Shown here piece by piece: positions 36,487-45,381 of a stretch of 64,000 nt of DNA. The notes under the pieces were generated by a model. The model had not been told where the DNA came from. It did not search any database and saw only the letters and a list, made by a program, of their open reading frames with translations. The DNA is from JAWVFM01 sp963823245 (GTDB taxonomy: Bacteria; Actinomycetota; Thermoleophilia; Solirubrobacterales; 70-9): contig CAWGKQ010000008.1 in NCBI GenBank assembly GCA_963823245.1, positions 124,001 through 188,000 on the forward strand, written 5' to 3'. The position numbers and the translations under genes were made by a program. Positions within the stretch are counted from its first letter, which is position 1, and each line of letters opens with the position of its first letter.

Positions 36487-38067
36487 CTACAGCTCGATGC
36501 CGCTGCCGGCAAAGAAGCCGTCCTGGCCGGCGATCTCGTCGATCACCTCAGGCGGCACCGCCGCATCGGTGGTGAGCGCCATCACCGCCTCGTCGTCGCC
36601 CTCCTTGGCCCCGACCGCGGCGGAGACGATGTTGACGCTGTGCTCGCCGAAGGCCGTACCGACGCGGCCGATCATCCCGGGCTGGTCGGCGTAGCGGAAG
36701 ATCGCGAGGTGATCGGCGAGCGGCAGGTAGACGCTCTGGCCCCACACGCCCACGAGATAGGGGATGTTTCTGGGCCCGACGCCGGTCCCCGCGACCTCGA
36801 CCACCTCGTCGCCGGACTCGATCCGCACGGTGACCAGCTCGGTGAAGTCCTCCGAGACCGCGTCCGACACCTCGATGAGCTCGATTCCGCGCTCCTCCGC
36901 CATCGCCGCGGCGTTGACGAGATTGACCTGCTCCTCCGTGTGGCCGGAGAGGATCCCGACGAGGACGGCGATCCCGAGCAGCCGGGTGTCGTAGTCCGCG
37001 ATTCGGCCTCGGAACTCGGCGCGCACCCGCTCGACTGACCCGCTCCCGAGTCCCTGCGCGAGGCGCCCGAGCATCTGGCACAGCGGGACGAACGGCGCCA
37101 GGGCCTCCATCTCCTCCGGCCGAACCGCGGCGATGTTGACCGCGTTGGTGACAACCCCGTCGGTCAAGGCGGCTCGCACCTGCTCGGCGGTGACGGTTCC
37201 GGCACGGTCCTGGGCCTCGGCCGTCGATGCGCCCAGGTGCGGCGTCACCACCACTCCTTCGCGCCCGAACAGCGGGTGCTCGGTGAACGGCTCAGAGGGG
37301 AAGACGTCGAGTGCGACGCCCGCGACCTTGCCCGAGTCGAGCCCCTCCTCGAGCGCCTCGAGATCCACGAGCTCGCCCCGGGCGCAGTTGACGATCCGGA
37401 CGCCCTGGCGCATCTTCGAGACCGCCTCGGAGTCGATCCAGTTGATCGTCTCCGGCGTCTTCGGAAGGTGGATGGTGATGAAGTCAGCCTGCGAGTAGAG
37501 CTCGTCCGTCGTCTCCGCGCCGTCGACGCCAAGCTCGCGGAAGCGCTCGGGCGCCACGAACTTGTCGAACGCGACGACCTCCATATCGAACGACTGCGCG
37601 CGCTTCGCGACGAGCTGGCCGATGCGGCCGAAGCCGATGACGCCGAGGGTCTTGCCATAGAGCTCCGTGCCGCTGAACTTGGACCTTGCCCACTCTCCCG
37701 CGATGAGGGAGGCGTGCGCCTGCGGGATGTTCCGGCAGAGCGCGAGCATCAGCGCGAGCGTGTGCTCAGCGGCGGCCACCGAGTTCGACTCCGGCGCGTT
37801 GACCACGACGATCCCGCGCTTGGTCGCCGCCGGCACGTCGACGTTGTCGACGCCCGTCCCGGCGCGGCCGATCACCTTCAGGCGCTCGGCGCGCGAGATC
37901 ACGTCCGCGGTCATCTTCGTGGCCGAGCGGATGATGATCGCGTCAAAGTCGGCGATCCGCTCGGGCAGTTCCTCGAGCGGCATGTCGAGCCCGAGCTCGA
38001 CGTCGAACTCCTCACGGAGCAGGTCGATGCCCGAGTCGGCGATCTTCTCCTTGACGAGGACCCTCAC
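36487..38067 (-). CDS. serA: D-3-phosphoglycerate dehydrogenase
   Basis: SerA catalyses the first step of serine synthesis, 3-phosphoglycerate to phosphohydroxypyruvate with NAD. The long 526-residue type has a nucleotide-binding domain with GKTLGVIGFGRIGQLVAKRA near residue 138. Catalytic residues are Arg in NCARGELVD near 230, Glu in DVFPSEP near 258 and His in TPHLGAST near 280. An intervening ASB-like domain and a C-terminal ACT domain (ADHLAIFRYADQPGMIGRVG near 450) bind serine for feedback. GTG 38067 overlaps the serC stop (GTGA). An in-frame upstream extension is the serC shadow and is rejected. Confidence 0.95.
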   Translation of the reverse strand: MRVLVKEKIADSGIDLLREEFDVELGLDMPLEELPERIADFDAIIIRSATKMTADVISRAERLKVIGRAGTGVDNVDVPAATKRGIVVVNAPESNSVAAAEHTLALMLALCRNIPQAHASLIAGEWARSKFSGTELYGKTLGVIGFGRIGQLVAKRAQSFDMEVVAFDKFVAPERFRELGVDGAETTDELYSQADFITIHLPKTPETINWIDSEAVSKMRQGVRIVNCARGELVDLEALEEGLDSGKVAGVALDVFPSEPFTEHPLFGREGVVVTPHLGASTAEAQDRAGTVTAEQVRAALTDGVVTNAVNIAAVRPEEMEALAPFVPLCQMLGRLAQGLGSGSVERVRAEFRGRIADYDTRLLGIAVLVGILSGHTEEQVNLVNAAAMAEERGIELIEVSDAVSEDFTELVTVRIESGDEVVEVAGTGVGPRNIPYLVGVWGQSVYLPLADHLAIFRYADQPGMIGRVGTAFGEHSVNIVSAAVGAKEGDDEAVMALTTDAAVPPEVIDEIAGQDGFFAGSGIEL

Positions 38068-39203
38068 CCGCGCACCTCGGGGTCGTTCTCGATCACCCAG
38101 TCGATGCAGGCAGTGAGCGCCTCGACGTCGGCGGGGTCGACCGCGGGGAACATCCCGATGCGGAGCTGGTTGCGGCCCAGCTTGCGGTAGGGCTCGACGT
38201 CGACGATTCCGTTCGCCCGGAGCGCCGCCGCCAGGGCACTCCCATCGACGGAATCCTCGAAGTCGATCGTCCCCACGACGGCGGAGCGCTTCGCGGAGTC
38301 GGCCACGAACGGCGTCGCGGACTCGCTGGCCTCTGCCCAGCCGTAGAGGGTCCCGGCCGAGGTCGCGCAGCGCTCCACGCACCAGTCGAGGCCGCCCTGC
38401 GACAGCATCCACTCGATCTGGTCGGCGAGCAGCAGCAGGGTCGCCACCGCCGGCGTGTTGTAGGTCTGGTCCTTGCGGGAGTTCTCGAGCGCCGTCGCAA
38501 GCGAGAGGAAGGAGGGCTGCCAGCGCCCGGCGACTCCATCCAGCTCCTCGATCCTCGCGATGGTTGCCGGGCTCACGATCGCGAGCCAGAGCCCGCCGTC
38601 CGAGCCAAGGCCCTTTTGGGGAGCGAAGTAGTAGGCGTCGAGCTCACCGGGCTCGAGCGGCAGGCCGGCGACGGCCGAGGTGCCGTCGATCAGCACCAGG
38701 GCATCGCCGGCGTCGGCCGGGCGGGTCACCGGCAACATGACTCCGGTCGACGTCTCGTTGTGCGCCCACGCGACGACGTCCGCCGACGGGTCGCCACGCG
38801 GCTCTGGGGCGTCACCCGGCTCCGCCTCGACGACGACCGGGTCGCCGAGGAAGGGCGCGCCCGCCGTGACCTTGGCGAACTTGCTCGAGAACTCGCCGAA
38901 GCAGAGGTGGAGCGCGCGGTCGCGGACGAGACAGGCGGCCGCCGCGTCCCAGAACGCTGTCGTGCCGCCGTTGCCGAGCAGGACCTCGTAGCCCTCCGGG
39001 AGGCCGTAGAGCTCGGCCAGGCCGGCTCGCGCTCTCCGGACCAGATCCTTCACCGGACGCTGCCTGTGCGAGGTGCCCATGACGTCCGTGGCCGCGGCGA
39101 GGCTCGCCAGGATCTCGCGGCGCACCCGCGAGGGCCCGGAGCCGAAGCGGCCGTCGGCGGGCAGGATGTCGGTCGGAATGCGTACGGCGGTTGCGTTCAT
39201 CAT
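38064..39203 (-). CDS. serC: Phosphoserine aminotransferase (actinobacterial type)
   Basis: SerC converts phosphohydroxypyruvate and glutamate to phosphoserine and 2-oxoglutarate. The 379-residue PLP enzyme begins with FGSGPSRVRREILASL near residue 21. It has GNGGTTAFWDAA near 77, a WAHNETSTGVMLPV segment near 145 and the lysine in YYFAPQKGLGSDGG near 190. The C-terminal LRIGMFPAVDPADVEALTAC is typical of the mycobacterial-style SerC. Two ATG codons in tandem start the gene; the second has better spacing to GAGGA. It heads the serC-serA-oxidoreductase unit and is divergent from the cupin gene 49 bases away. Confidence 0.94.
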   Translation of the reverse strand: MMNATAVRIPTDILPADGRFGSGPSRVRREILASLAAATDVMGTSHRQRPVKDLVRRARAGLAELYGLPEGYEVLLGNGGTTAFWDAAAACLVRDRALHLCFGEFSSKFAKVTAGAPFLGDPVVVEAEPGDAPEPRGDPSADVVAWAHNETSTGVMLPVTRPADAGDALVLIDGTSAVAGLPLEPGELDAYYFAPQKGLGSDGGLWLAIVSPATIARIEELDGVAGRWQPSFLSLATALENSRKDQTYNTPAVATLLLLADQIEWMLSQGGLDWCVERCATSAGTLYGWAEASESATPFVADSAKRSAVVGTIDFEDSVDGSALAAALRANGIVDVEPYRKLGRNQLRIGMFPAVDPADVEALTACIDWVIENDPEVRG

Positions 39204-39252
39204 CGGTTCCTCAAGCTTGGCGACTCGGGATTCCTATTAATCTGCGCCCGGC

Positions 39253-39645
39253 ATGAGCCGAGACGAGGTATTGGAGCCGATCGAGGGCGAGGGCTATGCC
39301 GTCGCCGGCCTCGATGGGCTCGGGGAAGGCTACGGGTTCCGCAAGATCCGCCGCCGGCTCGGCGTCGAGGCGTTCGGCGTCAACGCCATCGTGATGCCCG
39401 CGCGCTACGACTCGGGGAGCCATTACCACGACGAGCAGGAGGAGCTCTATTTCGTCCATCGCGGGGCGATCGAGATGGAGTTCGGGGACGGCTCGCGCCA
39501 CCGCCTGGGACCCGGCGGCATGGCGCGCGTGGCCGCCGCGACCGTTCGCAGGGTCGTCAACCCGACCGACGAGGACGCCGTGTACGTGATCGTCGGCGGC
39601 AAGGACGGCTACGTCGGCCGCGACGGGCGCCTGCCGGAAGGGTGA
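39253..39645 (+). CDS. Small cupin-domain protein
   Basis: The single-domain protein of 130 residues has a conserved beta-barrel. The metal-binding motifs are GSHYHDEQEELYFVHRG near residue 56 (His-x-His, Glu) and a later LGPGGMARVAAATVRRVVNP near 82, where the usual second His is replaced by Arg or Val, so metal binding may be incomplete. It resembles cupin_2 proteins that hold small ligands or act as isomerases. It is divergent from serC and alone in its unit. The function is unknown. Confidence 0.8.
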   Translation: MSRDEVLEPIEGEGYAVAGLDGLGEGYGFRKIRRRLGVEAFGVNAIVMPARYDSGSHYHDEQEELYFVHRGAIEMEFGDGSRHRLGPGGMARVAAATVRRVVNPTDEDAVYVIVGGKDGYVGRDGRLPEG

Positions 39646-39715
39646 AAGCGGGCGCGGCGGCCCGATCGCCGAGAACCCGGGCGACTGATCGGCGACGACC
39701 CTCGACGCGAGGCCC

Positions 39716-40612
39716 GTGACCCGCGAGATCGACGCGTACGGCGCCCGGGCCAAGCTCTGGAGCCCGCTCGCGACCGTCGGCCTGACCCTCGTCACGCTCG
39801 GCGTCTACGGCGTCGTCTGGTACCACCGCGTCAACTGCGAGCTGCGCGACTACGGACGCGCCTATGGCGACGAGCAGCTCGCCGGCTCTGATCCCCGGCG
39901 CTCCGTCCTCGCGCTGGCGCCTGGGCTGCTCCTGGTCCTGCCCCCGCTGATCTCCGCCGCGGGCTTCGTCGGCCGGGTGCGGCGGGTCCAGCGCTACGGG
40001 CAGGGGGAGCTCGCGAGCGGCTGGCTCGTGGCGACGATGATCGTCCTCCCCGTCTTCCTCCCCGCGATCCCGGGCTACGTCCAGTCAACCCTCAACGTTC
40101 TCTGGAACCGCTACCCCGAGGCCGGGCCCGCCGAGGAGCCGGCGGGCGCGACGGCCGAGCGCGAGCCGGGACGCCTGCGACGCTTCTGGGCCTGGCTCAT
40201 CGGCCCCCCGCCCGAGGCTCCACAGCCGAAGGAGTGGGTGTTCCGGCCGGTCGTCGGCGTGCTCGCGCTGATCGCCTCCTACGTGCTCTTCCAGACCGAC
40301 GCCGCGATCCTGGGGTTCGCGCCGCAGATCTTCTTCGCGGTGCAGGTTCACGAGGACCGCCGCGCCCAGGGCCTCCCGCACCTCTGGTGGTCGAGCGCCG
40401 TCGGCACGATCGGCTCCCTCGTCTTTCTCATGTACGTCCAGAATCGCAGGGAGACGCTCGCGAACATGCGCGGCGCGCTCCCGGACGGCCAGATGGCGGC
40501 ACGCACCGACCAGGCGACCGGCCTTCCGTCCGCCGCCTGGTACCCGGATCCGTGGGGGCGCGCCCGCCTGCGCTGGTGGGACGGCGCCGAGTGGACCGGC
40601 TACGTGAGTTGA
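39716..40612 (+). CDS. DUF4234 membrane protein with C-terminal DUF2510 motif
   Basis: This membrane protein has 298 residues. The N-terminal half resembles DUF4234: SPLATVGLTLVTLGVYGVVWYHRVNCELRDYG is split by a first membrane helix (about 14-35), and more hydrophobic segments lie at 61-85, 100-120, 178-198 and 235-245. The last 25 residues carry the tryptophan-rich DUF2510 repeat (AWYPDPWGRARLRWWDG, then EWTGYVS), found at membrane-protein ends in actinobacteria. The GTG at 39716 is used; no strong ribosome site is seen. It converges with the DUF4389 pair (3 bp gap). The function is unknown. Confidence 0.8.
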   Translation: MTREIDAYGARAKLWSPLATVGLTLVTLGVYGVVWYHRVNCELRDYGRAYGDEQLAGSDPRRSVLALAPGLLLVLPPLISAAGFVGRVRRVQRYGQGELASGWLVATMIVLPVFLPAIPGYVQSTLNVLWNRYPEAGPAEEPAGATAEREPGRLRRFWAWLIGPPPEAPQPKEWVFRPVVGVLALIASYVLFQTDAAILGFAPQIFFAVQVHEDRRAQGLPHLWWSSAVGTIGSLVFLMYVQNRRETLANMRGALPDGQMAARTDQATGLPSAAWYPDPWGRARLRWWDGAEWTGYVS

Positions 40613-40615
40613 CCC

Positions 40616-41352
40616 CTAGGCGGGCTGATTCGCGTCCGCGAGCGCCTGCGGCAGCTTGGGAGCGTCCTCGCCGACCGGCGGGTAGACGTCCGTCAGAAGG
40701 CCCGCGTAGGCACCGATCCGGGTCTGGAACTGCAACGTCCAGACGATGGTGTCGAAGAGCCAGCGCGGCTGGTAGCCGCGGAAGACGATCATCATCCAGC
40801 TCGCGAACGCAGCGCCGAGGCTCACGTAGTTGATCGCCCAGGCGACGAAGATGAGCGGGATGAAGAGGATGAGCCGGAATGCGACCTTGAGCCGGCTCTG
40901 CTTGGCGGCGGGCGCCGCGAAGAGCACCCGCTGCGGCTGGCTCGGATCCTGGCTCCAGCCGAATGACGGCCACCGGTCCGTGACCAGGTGCAGCCAGCCG
41001 CTGACCGAGGTGCCGTATCTGAGGATCCCCGAGTTCCAGTTGTAGAGCGTCTCGGGGTAACGCCCGGTGATGACGAGCGCGAACCAGGCGACGATGACGA
41101 GAACCTCGCCGACGATCGCGTAGACGTAGAGCACGATCAGCCACGGAATCGCGAGGATGAGCCGGAAGAACGTGGTCAGCCGGTCGCGATCGGTTGCCTG
41201 GAAGTCGACCTCGTATCGCGCCGGGTACCCCCCGCTCGGTGCGGGAGGGGGGGCGGCGCCGGTGGTCGGTAGCCGGGCGGCGGGGGCGGCGGCTGCGCGG
41301 GTGGCTCGGTCGGGGGCGGAGGAGGCGGCGGCGGGGCTTGGCCTTCGGTCAT
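40616..41352 (-). CDS. DUF4389 membrane protein, frame broken in a poly-C run
   Basis: This is a predicted membrane protein of the DUF4389 family, about 245 residues when repaired. ATG 41352 encodes MTEGQAPPPPPPPP and a second Pro cluster, almost identical to its upstream neighbour. In a run of seven G on the plus strand (about 41246-41252) the frame changes. The rest, from APSGGYPARYEVDF, is in another frame through paired helices (FFRLILAIPWLIVLYVYAIVG, then LVIVAWFALVITGRYPETLY) to the stop at 40616. One additional C restores the frame. It starts two bases after the neighbour's stop. The pair is a tandem duplication. The function is unknown; the Pro-rich head is cytoplasmic or disordered. 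Confidence 0.75.
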
Positions 41353-41354
41353 GC

Positions 41355-42062
41355 CTAGACGGCGCCGGGGTTACCCGTGTCCTCAAACTCGAACGGCGGG
41401 TACTCCGTGACCATCCAGTACTCGTACGCCTGGGCGCGGACCAGCCAGCGGTAGCTGTTGACGACGAAGCGGAAGAGCCCCTCCGGATAGTCCTTGGTGA
41501 ACAGGATGATGAAGACCGTGATGAAGGCGAGGAACGCCGCGACGTAGTAGAGAACGGTCGCGACGATGAAGAACGGGATGACGAGCAGCCAGTGCACGAG
41601 CGGCCGCCAGCGATCGACGCCACCCTCCGGATAGTCGATCGTGAGGCGAGCCGGGTAGTCGGGCACGTCTTCGAGCGTGAACGGCGGGTACTCGTCGGTC
41701 AGCAGGAGGAGGTACGCGGCAACCCGCCATCCCCAACGGTGAACGCCCAGCACGAAGTCGAACATCCCGCGTGGGTAGTTCCGGGTGAACAGAACAGCGA
41801 AGAACGAGATGAAGATCACGACGGCCGCGGCGATCCCGAGGAAGACGAGGCAGATGTAGTGCGGGATCAGGAGCAGCCACTTGACCAGCGGAAGGAACCG
41901 GTGGTACTCCCCCTGGCGAGCGGCGTCGACGCGCACCGGATAGGCGGCGACCGCCGAGGCCGGCGCGGCCGGCTGATTGCCCGGAGGCGGCGGCGGCGGC
42001 TGTGCCGGAGGCTCGGTTGGGGGCGGGGGCGGGGGCGGGGGCGGTGCTTGACCTTCAGTCAT
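41355..42062 (-). CDS. DUF4389 membrane protein with proline-rich head
   Basis: The protein of 235 residues starts MTEGQAPPPPPPPPP followed by TEPPAQPPPPPP, encoded partly by a GGGGGC hexamer repeat (plus strand 42019-42042). Two DUF4389-type units follow, each with a helical hairpin (FLPLVKWLLLIPHYICLVFL and VIFISFFAVLFTRNYPRGMF; LVHWLLVIPFFIVATVLYY and FITVFIILFTKDYPEGLF) and a C-terminal RAQAYEYWMVTEYPPF motif. Repeated FxRNYPxG/FxKDYPEG turns suggest internal duplication. It is followed after two bases by its paralogue. The function is unknown; a membrane scaffold or sensor role is only a guess. Confidence 0.82.
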   Translation of the reverse strand: MTEGQAPPPPPPPPPTEPPAQPPPPPPGNQPAAPASAVAAYPVRVDAARQGEYHRFLPLVKWLLLIPHYICLVFLGIAAAVVIFISFFAVLFTRNYPRGMFDFVLGVHRWGWRVAAYLLLLTDEYPPFTLEDVPDYPARLTIDYPEGGVDRWRPLVHWLLVIPFFIVATVLYYVAAFLAFITVFIILFTKDYPEGLFRFVVNSYRWLVRAQAYEYWMVTEYPPFEFEDTGNPGAV

Positions 42063-42122
42063 GGGCGCACCCTAGTCGTATCACCGGATGTATGCGGACC
42101 GCTGGCGGAGGAGCGAGCGGAG

Positions 42123-43121
42123 TTACTGCTCTTCGATCCACGGCATCATCGAGCGCAGGTCCTTGCCGACGCGCTCGACGGGATGGTCTGCTGCCTCCTC
42201 GCGCATCCGCTGGAAGTTCTCGGCGCCGGCTCTGTTCTCGGCGATCCACTCCTTGGCGAACTCGCCCGACTGGATGTCGGCGAGCACCTTCTTCATGGCC
42301 TCGCGCACCTCGGGCCCCACGACGACCGGCCCGCGCGTCATGTCGCCGTACTCGGCCGTGTTCGAGATCGAGTCGCGCATCCCCTGGATGCCGTTCTCGT
42401 ACATCAGGTCGACGATCAGCTTCAGCTCGTGCAGGCACTCGAAGTAGGCCAGGCGCGGGTCGTAGCCGGCCTCCACAAGCGTCTCGAAGCCGGCGCGGGC
42501 GAGCTCGGTGAGGCCGCCGCAGAGCACCGACTGCTCGCCGAACAGGTCCGTCTCCGTCTCGTCCTTGAACGTGGTCTCGATGACGCCCGCGCGGCCACCG
42601 CCGATACCGCTCGCGTAGGCGAGCACGACATCGTGGGCGTTGCCGCTGGCGTCCTGGTGGATTGCCATCAGGCACGGAACGCCGCGACCTTCGGCGAACT
42701 GGCGGCGGACGAGATGGCCCGGCCCCTTCGGCGCCACCATGCCCACGTCGACGCCGGCCGGAGGATCGATCTGGCCGAAGTGGATCGCGAAGCCGTGTGC
42801 GAAGAGGAGCAGGTCGCCCTCGGCGATCCCGTCGCGGATCTCGGCATCCCAGACGTCGGCCTGGCGCTCATCCGGCAGCAGGATCATCACGATGTCGCCC
42901 GCGCTCGCTGCGTCGGCGACGTCGAGGGCCCGGAGGCCGGCTCCCTCGGCGTCGGCCCGGCTCGACGAGTCGGGGCGCAGGCCGACGACCACGTCGCAGC
43001 CCGAGTCCTTGAGGTTCAGGGCGTGGGCGTGCCCCTGCGACCCGTAGCCGAGGATCGCGATCGTCTTGCCCTCGAGTTGGGTGAGGTCAGCGTCCTTGTC
43101 GTAATAGATGTCGTCGCTCAT
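42123..43121 (-). CDS. ilvC: Ketol-acid reductoisomerase
   Basis: IlvC catalyses the second common step of valine, leucine and isoleucine synthesis, with NADPH and Mg. This is the short class I form, 332 residues. The cofactor motif GYGSQGHAHALNLKDSG is near residue 25 and MVAPKGPGHLVRRQF near 128. The metal-binding segment is TETDLFGEQSVLCGG near 188 and ECLHELKLIVDLMYENG near 225. The serine-rich loop after the first motif (VGLRPDSSSRADAEG) fits NADPH specificity. The start codon overlaps the menE stop (ATGA), so it is co-transcribed with a menaquinone gene, not with ilvBN. Confidence 0.96.
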   Translation of the reverse strand: MSDDIYYDKDADLTQLEGKTIAILGYGSQGHAHALNLKDSGCDVVVGLRPDSSSRADAEGAGLRALDVADAASAGDIVMILLPDERQADVWDAEIRDGIAEGDLLLFAHGFAIHFGQIDPPAGVDVGMVAPKGPGHLVRRQFAEGRGVPCLMAIHQDASGNAHDVVLAYASGIGGGRAGVIETTFKDETETDLFGEQSVLCGGLTELARAGFETLVEAGYDPRLAYFECLHELKLIVDLMYENGIQGMRDSISNTAEYGDMTRGPVVVGPEVREAMKKVLADIQSGEFAKEWIAENRAGAENFQRMREEAADHPVERVGKDLRSMMPWIEEQ

Positions 43122-44479
43122 GGGCGCGACAGGTTATTCGTTGGGACACGAGCCTCAGGGAGGGCCCGCCGGATTAGCTTCCCCGAGGGGGTTCGCGGAA
43201 GCTCGGAGACGAACTCGAACCGCTTCGGGACCTTGAACGCCGCGAGGTCGGCGGCGCAGTGGCGCCGCAGAGTCTCGGCGTCGAGCTCGGCGCCGTTGCG
43301 AGGGACGACGACGGCCACGACGGCCTCCTGCCATTCGGAGTCCGGCCTGCCGACCGCGGCGGCGTCGAGCACGTCGTCGTGGCGTAGAAGGACCTCCTCG
43401 ATCTCGGCCGGAATCACGTTCTCGCCGCCGCTGATGATGACGTCGCCGAGACGGTCCTCGACGTACAGGAACCCGTCCTCGTCGATGCGCCCGAGATCGC
43501 CGGTGTGCAGCCAGCCGTCCTCGTCGGCGACGCCAGGCGCGACAGTCGGCCCCTGCACGAGGATCTCGCCCAGGTGAATCCGCAGGTGGGTGGTCAGGAG
43601 CGGCCTGCCGGCCGAGCCCATGCGGCGATCCACGTCGCCCGGCGCCAGGGTCGTCACCTGTGAGGCGGCCTCCGTCAACCCGTAGGTCTGCACCACCGTC
43701 GCACCCCGGCCAATCGCCTCCTCGAGGACCGCGACCGGCACCGGTCCGCCCCCGACGAGCACGGCGCGCAGCGGGAGGAGGTCGACGCCGGCGTCGAGGA
43801 GGCGCGCCAGCTGCGTCGCCACAAGCGAAACGAGTGTCACGCCGTCGCCCTCGAGCGACGTGGCCACCGCGTCGACGTCGAAGCCGTCGTGGACGACCGC
43901 GGTCGTCCCGTAGATCACCGACCGCATGACGATCGACACGCCGGACACGTGGTGCAGCGGCAGGCAGCAGAGCCACCGATCGGTCGGCTCGACGCCGATG
44001 TTGAAGGCGGAGCCAACCGCGCTCCAGAGGTGGTTCCCGTAGGTGAGTCCGACCGGACGAGGTCGGCCGGACGTGCCGCTCGTGAGGATGCGGCAGTGGA
44101 TCGCGTCCAGGTCGTGCTCGCCGAGGAGGGGCAGGTCGGCCTCGGTGAGCGGCGGAGCCTCCTCGTCGGACAGCACAAGGACGGGATTGGCGCGTTCGAT
44201 CTCGGCCTCGCGCTCGGCCGCCGCGAGCCTCGGATTGAGCGGGTAGGCGATCGCGCCCAGCTTCATCAGGGCATGGAGGCTCACCACGTGCCGGAGCCCC
44301 GGCGGCAACTCGATCGCGACGACCGCGTCGCGCCGCACTCCCTGGGCGGCGAGGCGGCGCGCGACCGATATCGCCTCCCGCTCGAGCTCCGCGTAGGTCA
44401 GCTCGTGTCCGTCGGCGATGAGCGCCACTCGGTCGGGGCACGTCTCCGCGCGCTGGGTGAGCCAGTTGTCCAGAAGCAT
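43118..44479 (-). CDS. menE: o-Succinylbenzoate-CoA ligase (acyl-CoA synthetase family)
   Basis: MenE activates o-succinylbenzoate with ATP and CoA in menaquinone synthesis. The ANL-superfamily protein has 453 residues. The P-loop-like ILTSGTSGRPRPVGLTYGNH is near residue 130, adenylate-binding TYGLTEAASQVTTLAPG near 265, and the hinge GWLHTGDLGRIDEDGFLYVEDR near 325. The catalytic lysine lies in PRTPSGKLIRRAL near 435. The ATG at 44479 has no visible Shine-Dalgarno and lies only 11 bases from the divergent menB. It overlaps ilvC by four bases. Surrounding men genes support MenE over other ligases. Confidence 0.9.
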   Translation of the reverse strand: MLLDNWLTQRAETCPDRVALIADGHELTYAELEREAISVARRLAAQGVRRDAVVAIELPPGLRHVVSLHALMKLGAIAYPLNPRLAAAEREAEIERANPVLVLSDEEAPPLTEADLPLLGEHDLDAIHCRILTSGTSGRPRPVGLTYGNHLWSAVGSAFNIGVEPTDRWLCCLPLHHVSGVSIVMRSVIYGTTAVVHDGFDVDAVATSLEGDGVTLVSLVATQLARLLDAGVDLLPLRAVLVGGGPVPVAVLEEAIGRGATVVQTYGLTEAASQVTTLAPGDVDRRMGSAGRPLLTTHLRIHLGEILVQGPTVAPGVADEDGWLHTGDLGRIDEDGFLYVEDRLGDVIISGGENVIPAEIEEVLLRHDDVLDAAAVGRPDSEWQEAVVAVVVPRNGAELDAETLRRHCAADLAAFKVPKRFEFVSELPRTPSGKLIRRALPEARVPTNNLSRP

Positions 44480-44490
44480 CGTGCGCTTAG

Positions 44491-45381
44491 ATGATTCACG
44501 ACATGCCCGTGCGCCACAAGGCCGCTCCGTCGGAATCCGACCTGTACGCGCCCATCCAATGGGCTGACAGCGGGTCGTACAGCGACATCCGGTACGAGAC
44601 CGCCGACGGGATCGCGAAGATCACGATCGACCGTCCCGACCGGCGAAACGCGTTTCGCCCGCAGACCCTGGCCGAGCTTCGCGACGCCTTCGGGCGGGCC
44701 CGCGACGACCTCGCCGTGGGCGCGGTCATCCTCACGGGCGCCGGCACCGAGGCCTTCTGCTCCGGCGGCGACCAGAAGATCCGCGGCGACGACGGCTACA
44801 TGGGCGACGACGAGGTCGCGTCGAAGGGGGTTGGCCGGCTCGACGTCGGCGACCTGCACGTGCAGATCCGCCGCCTGCCGAAGCCGGTGGTCGCGATGGT
44901 CGCCGGGTACGCGGTCGGCGGGGGTCACATCCTCCACCTCGTGTGCGACCTGACGATCGCGGCTGACAACGCTCGCTTCGGGCAGACCGGTCCCCGCGTC
45001 GGCAGCTTCGACGGCGGGTTCGGGGCGGGGCTGCTCGCGCGCCAGGTCGGCGCGAAGCGGGCCAAGGAGATCTGGATGCTCTGCCGGCTGTATTCGGCGG
45101 AGGAAGCCGAGAGAATGGGGCTCGTGAACGCCGTGGTCCCGCTCGCTGACCTCGAGCGCGAGACCGTCGCCTGGTGCCGCGAGATGCTCCGCCTCTCCCC
45201 CATGGCGCTGCGCCTTCTGAAGGCGAGCTTCAACGCCGCTGAGGATGGTCTCACGGGCCTCCAGCAGCTCTCGCACGACGCGACCCTCCTCTTCTACATG
45301 ACCGAGGAGGGGCAGGAGGGGCGCAACGCGTACGTCGAGGGTCGCCCGCCGGACTTCACGAAGTTTCCGCGCAGACCGTGA
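44491..45381 (+). CDS. menB: 1,4-Dihydroxy-2-naphthoyl-CoA synthase
   Basis: MenB closes the second ring of the menaquinone head group from o-succinylbenzoyl-CoA. The 296-residue crotonase-fold protein has IDRPDRRNAFRPQTLAEL near residue 47, EAFCSGGDQKIRGDDGYMGDDEV near 87, AGYAVGGGHILHLVCDLTIA near 137 and QTGPRVGSFDGGFGAG near 165. It ends with the family signature GRPPDFTKFPRRP. In-frame ATGs at 44491 and 44503 are both possible; neither has a strong ribosome site. It begins the plus-strand menB-menA-menC-menD set and overlaps menA by GTGA at 45378. Confidence 0.95.
   Translation: MIHDMPVRHKAAPSESDLYAPIQWADSGSYSDIRYETADGIAKITIDRPDRRNAFRPQTLAELRDAFGRARDDLAVGAVILTGAGTEAFCSGGDQKIRGDDGYMGDDEVASKGVGRLDVGDLHVQIRRLPKPVVAMVAGYAVGGGHILHLVCDLTIAADNARFGQTGPRVGSFDGGFGAGLLARQVGAKRAKEIWMLCRLYSAEEAERMGLVNAVVPLADLERETVAWCREMLRLSPMALRLLKASFNAAEDGLTGLQQLSHDATLLFYMTEEGQEGRNAYVEGRPPDFTKFPRRP

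Noticed and set aside
42019..42042. GGGGGC x4 as a variable-number repeat or CRISPR-like array
   Set aside because: A 6-base unit coding for proline within a gene; no spacers, and the length keeps the frame.
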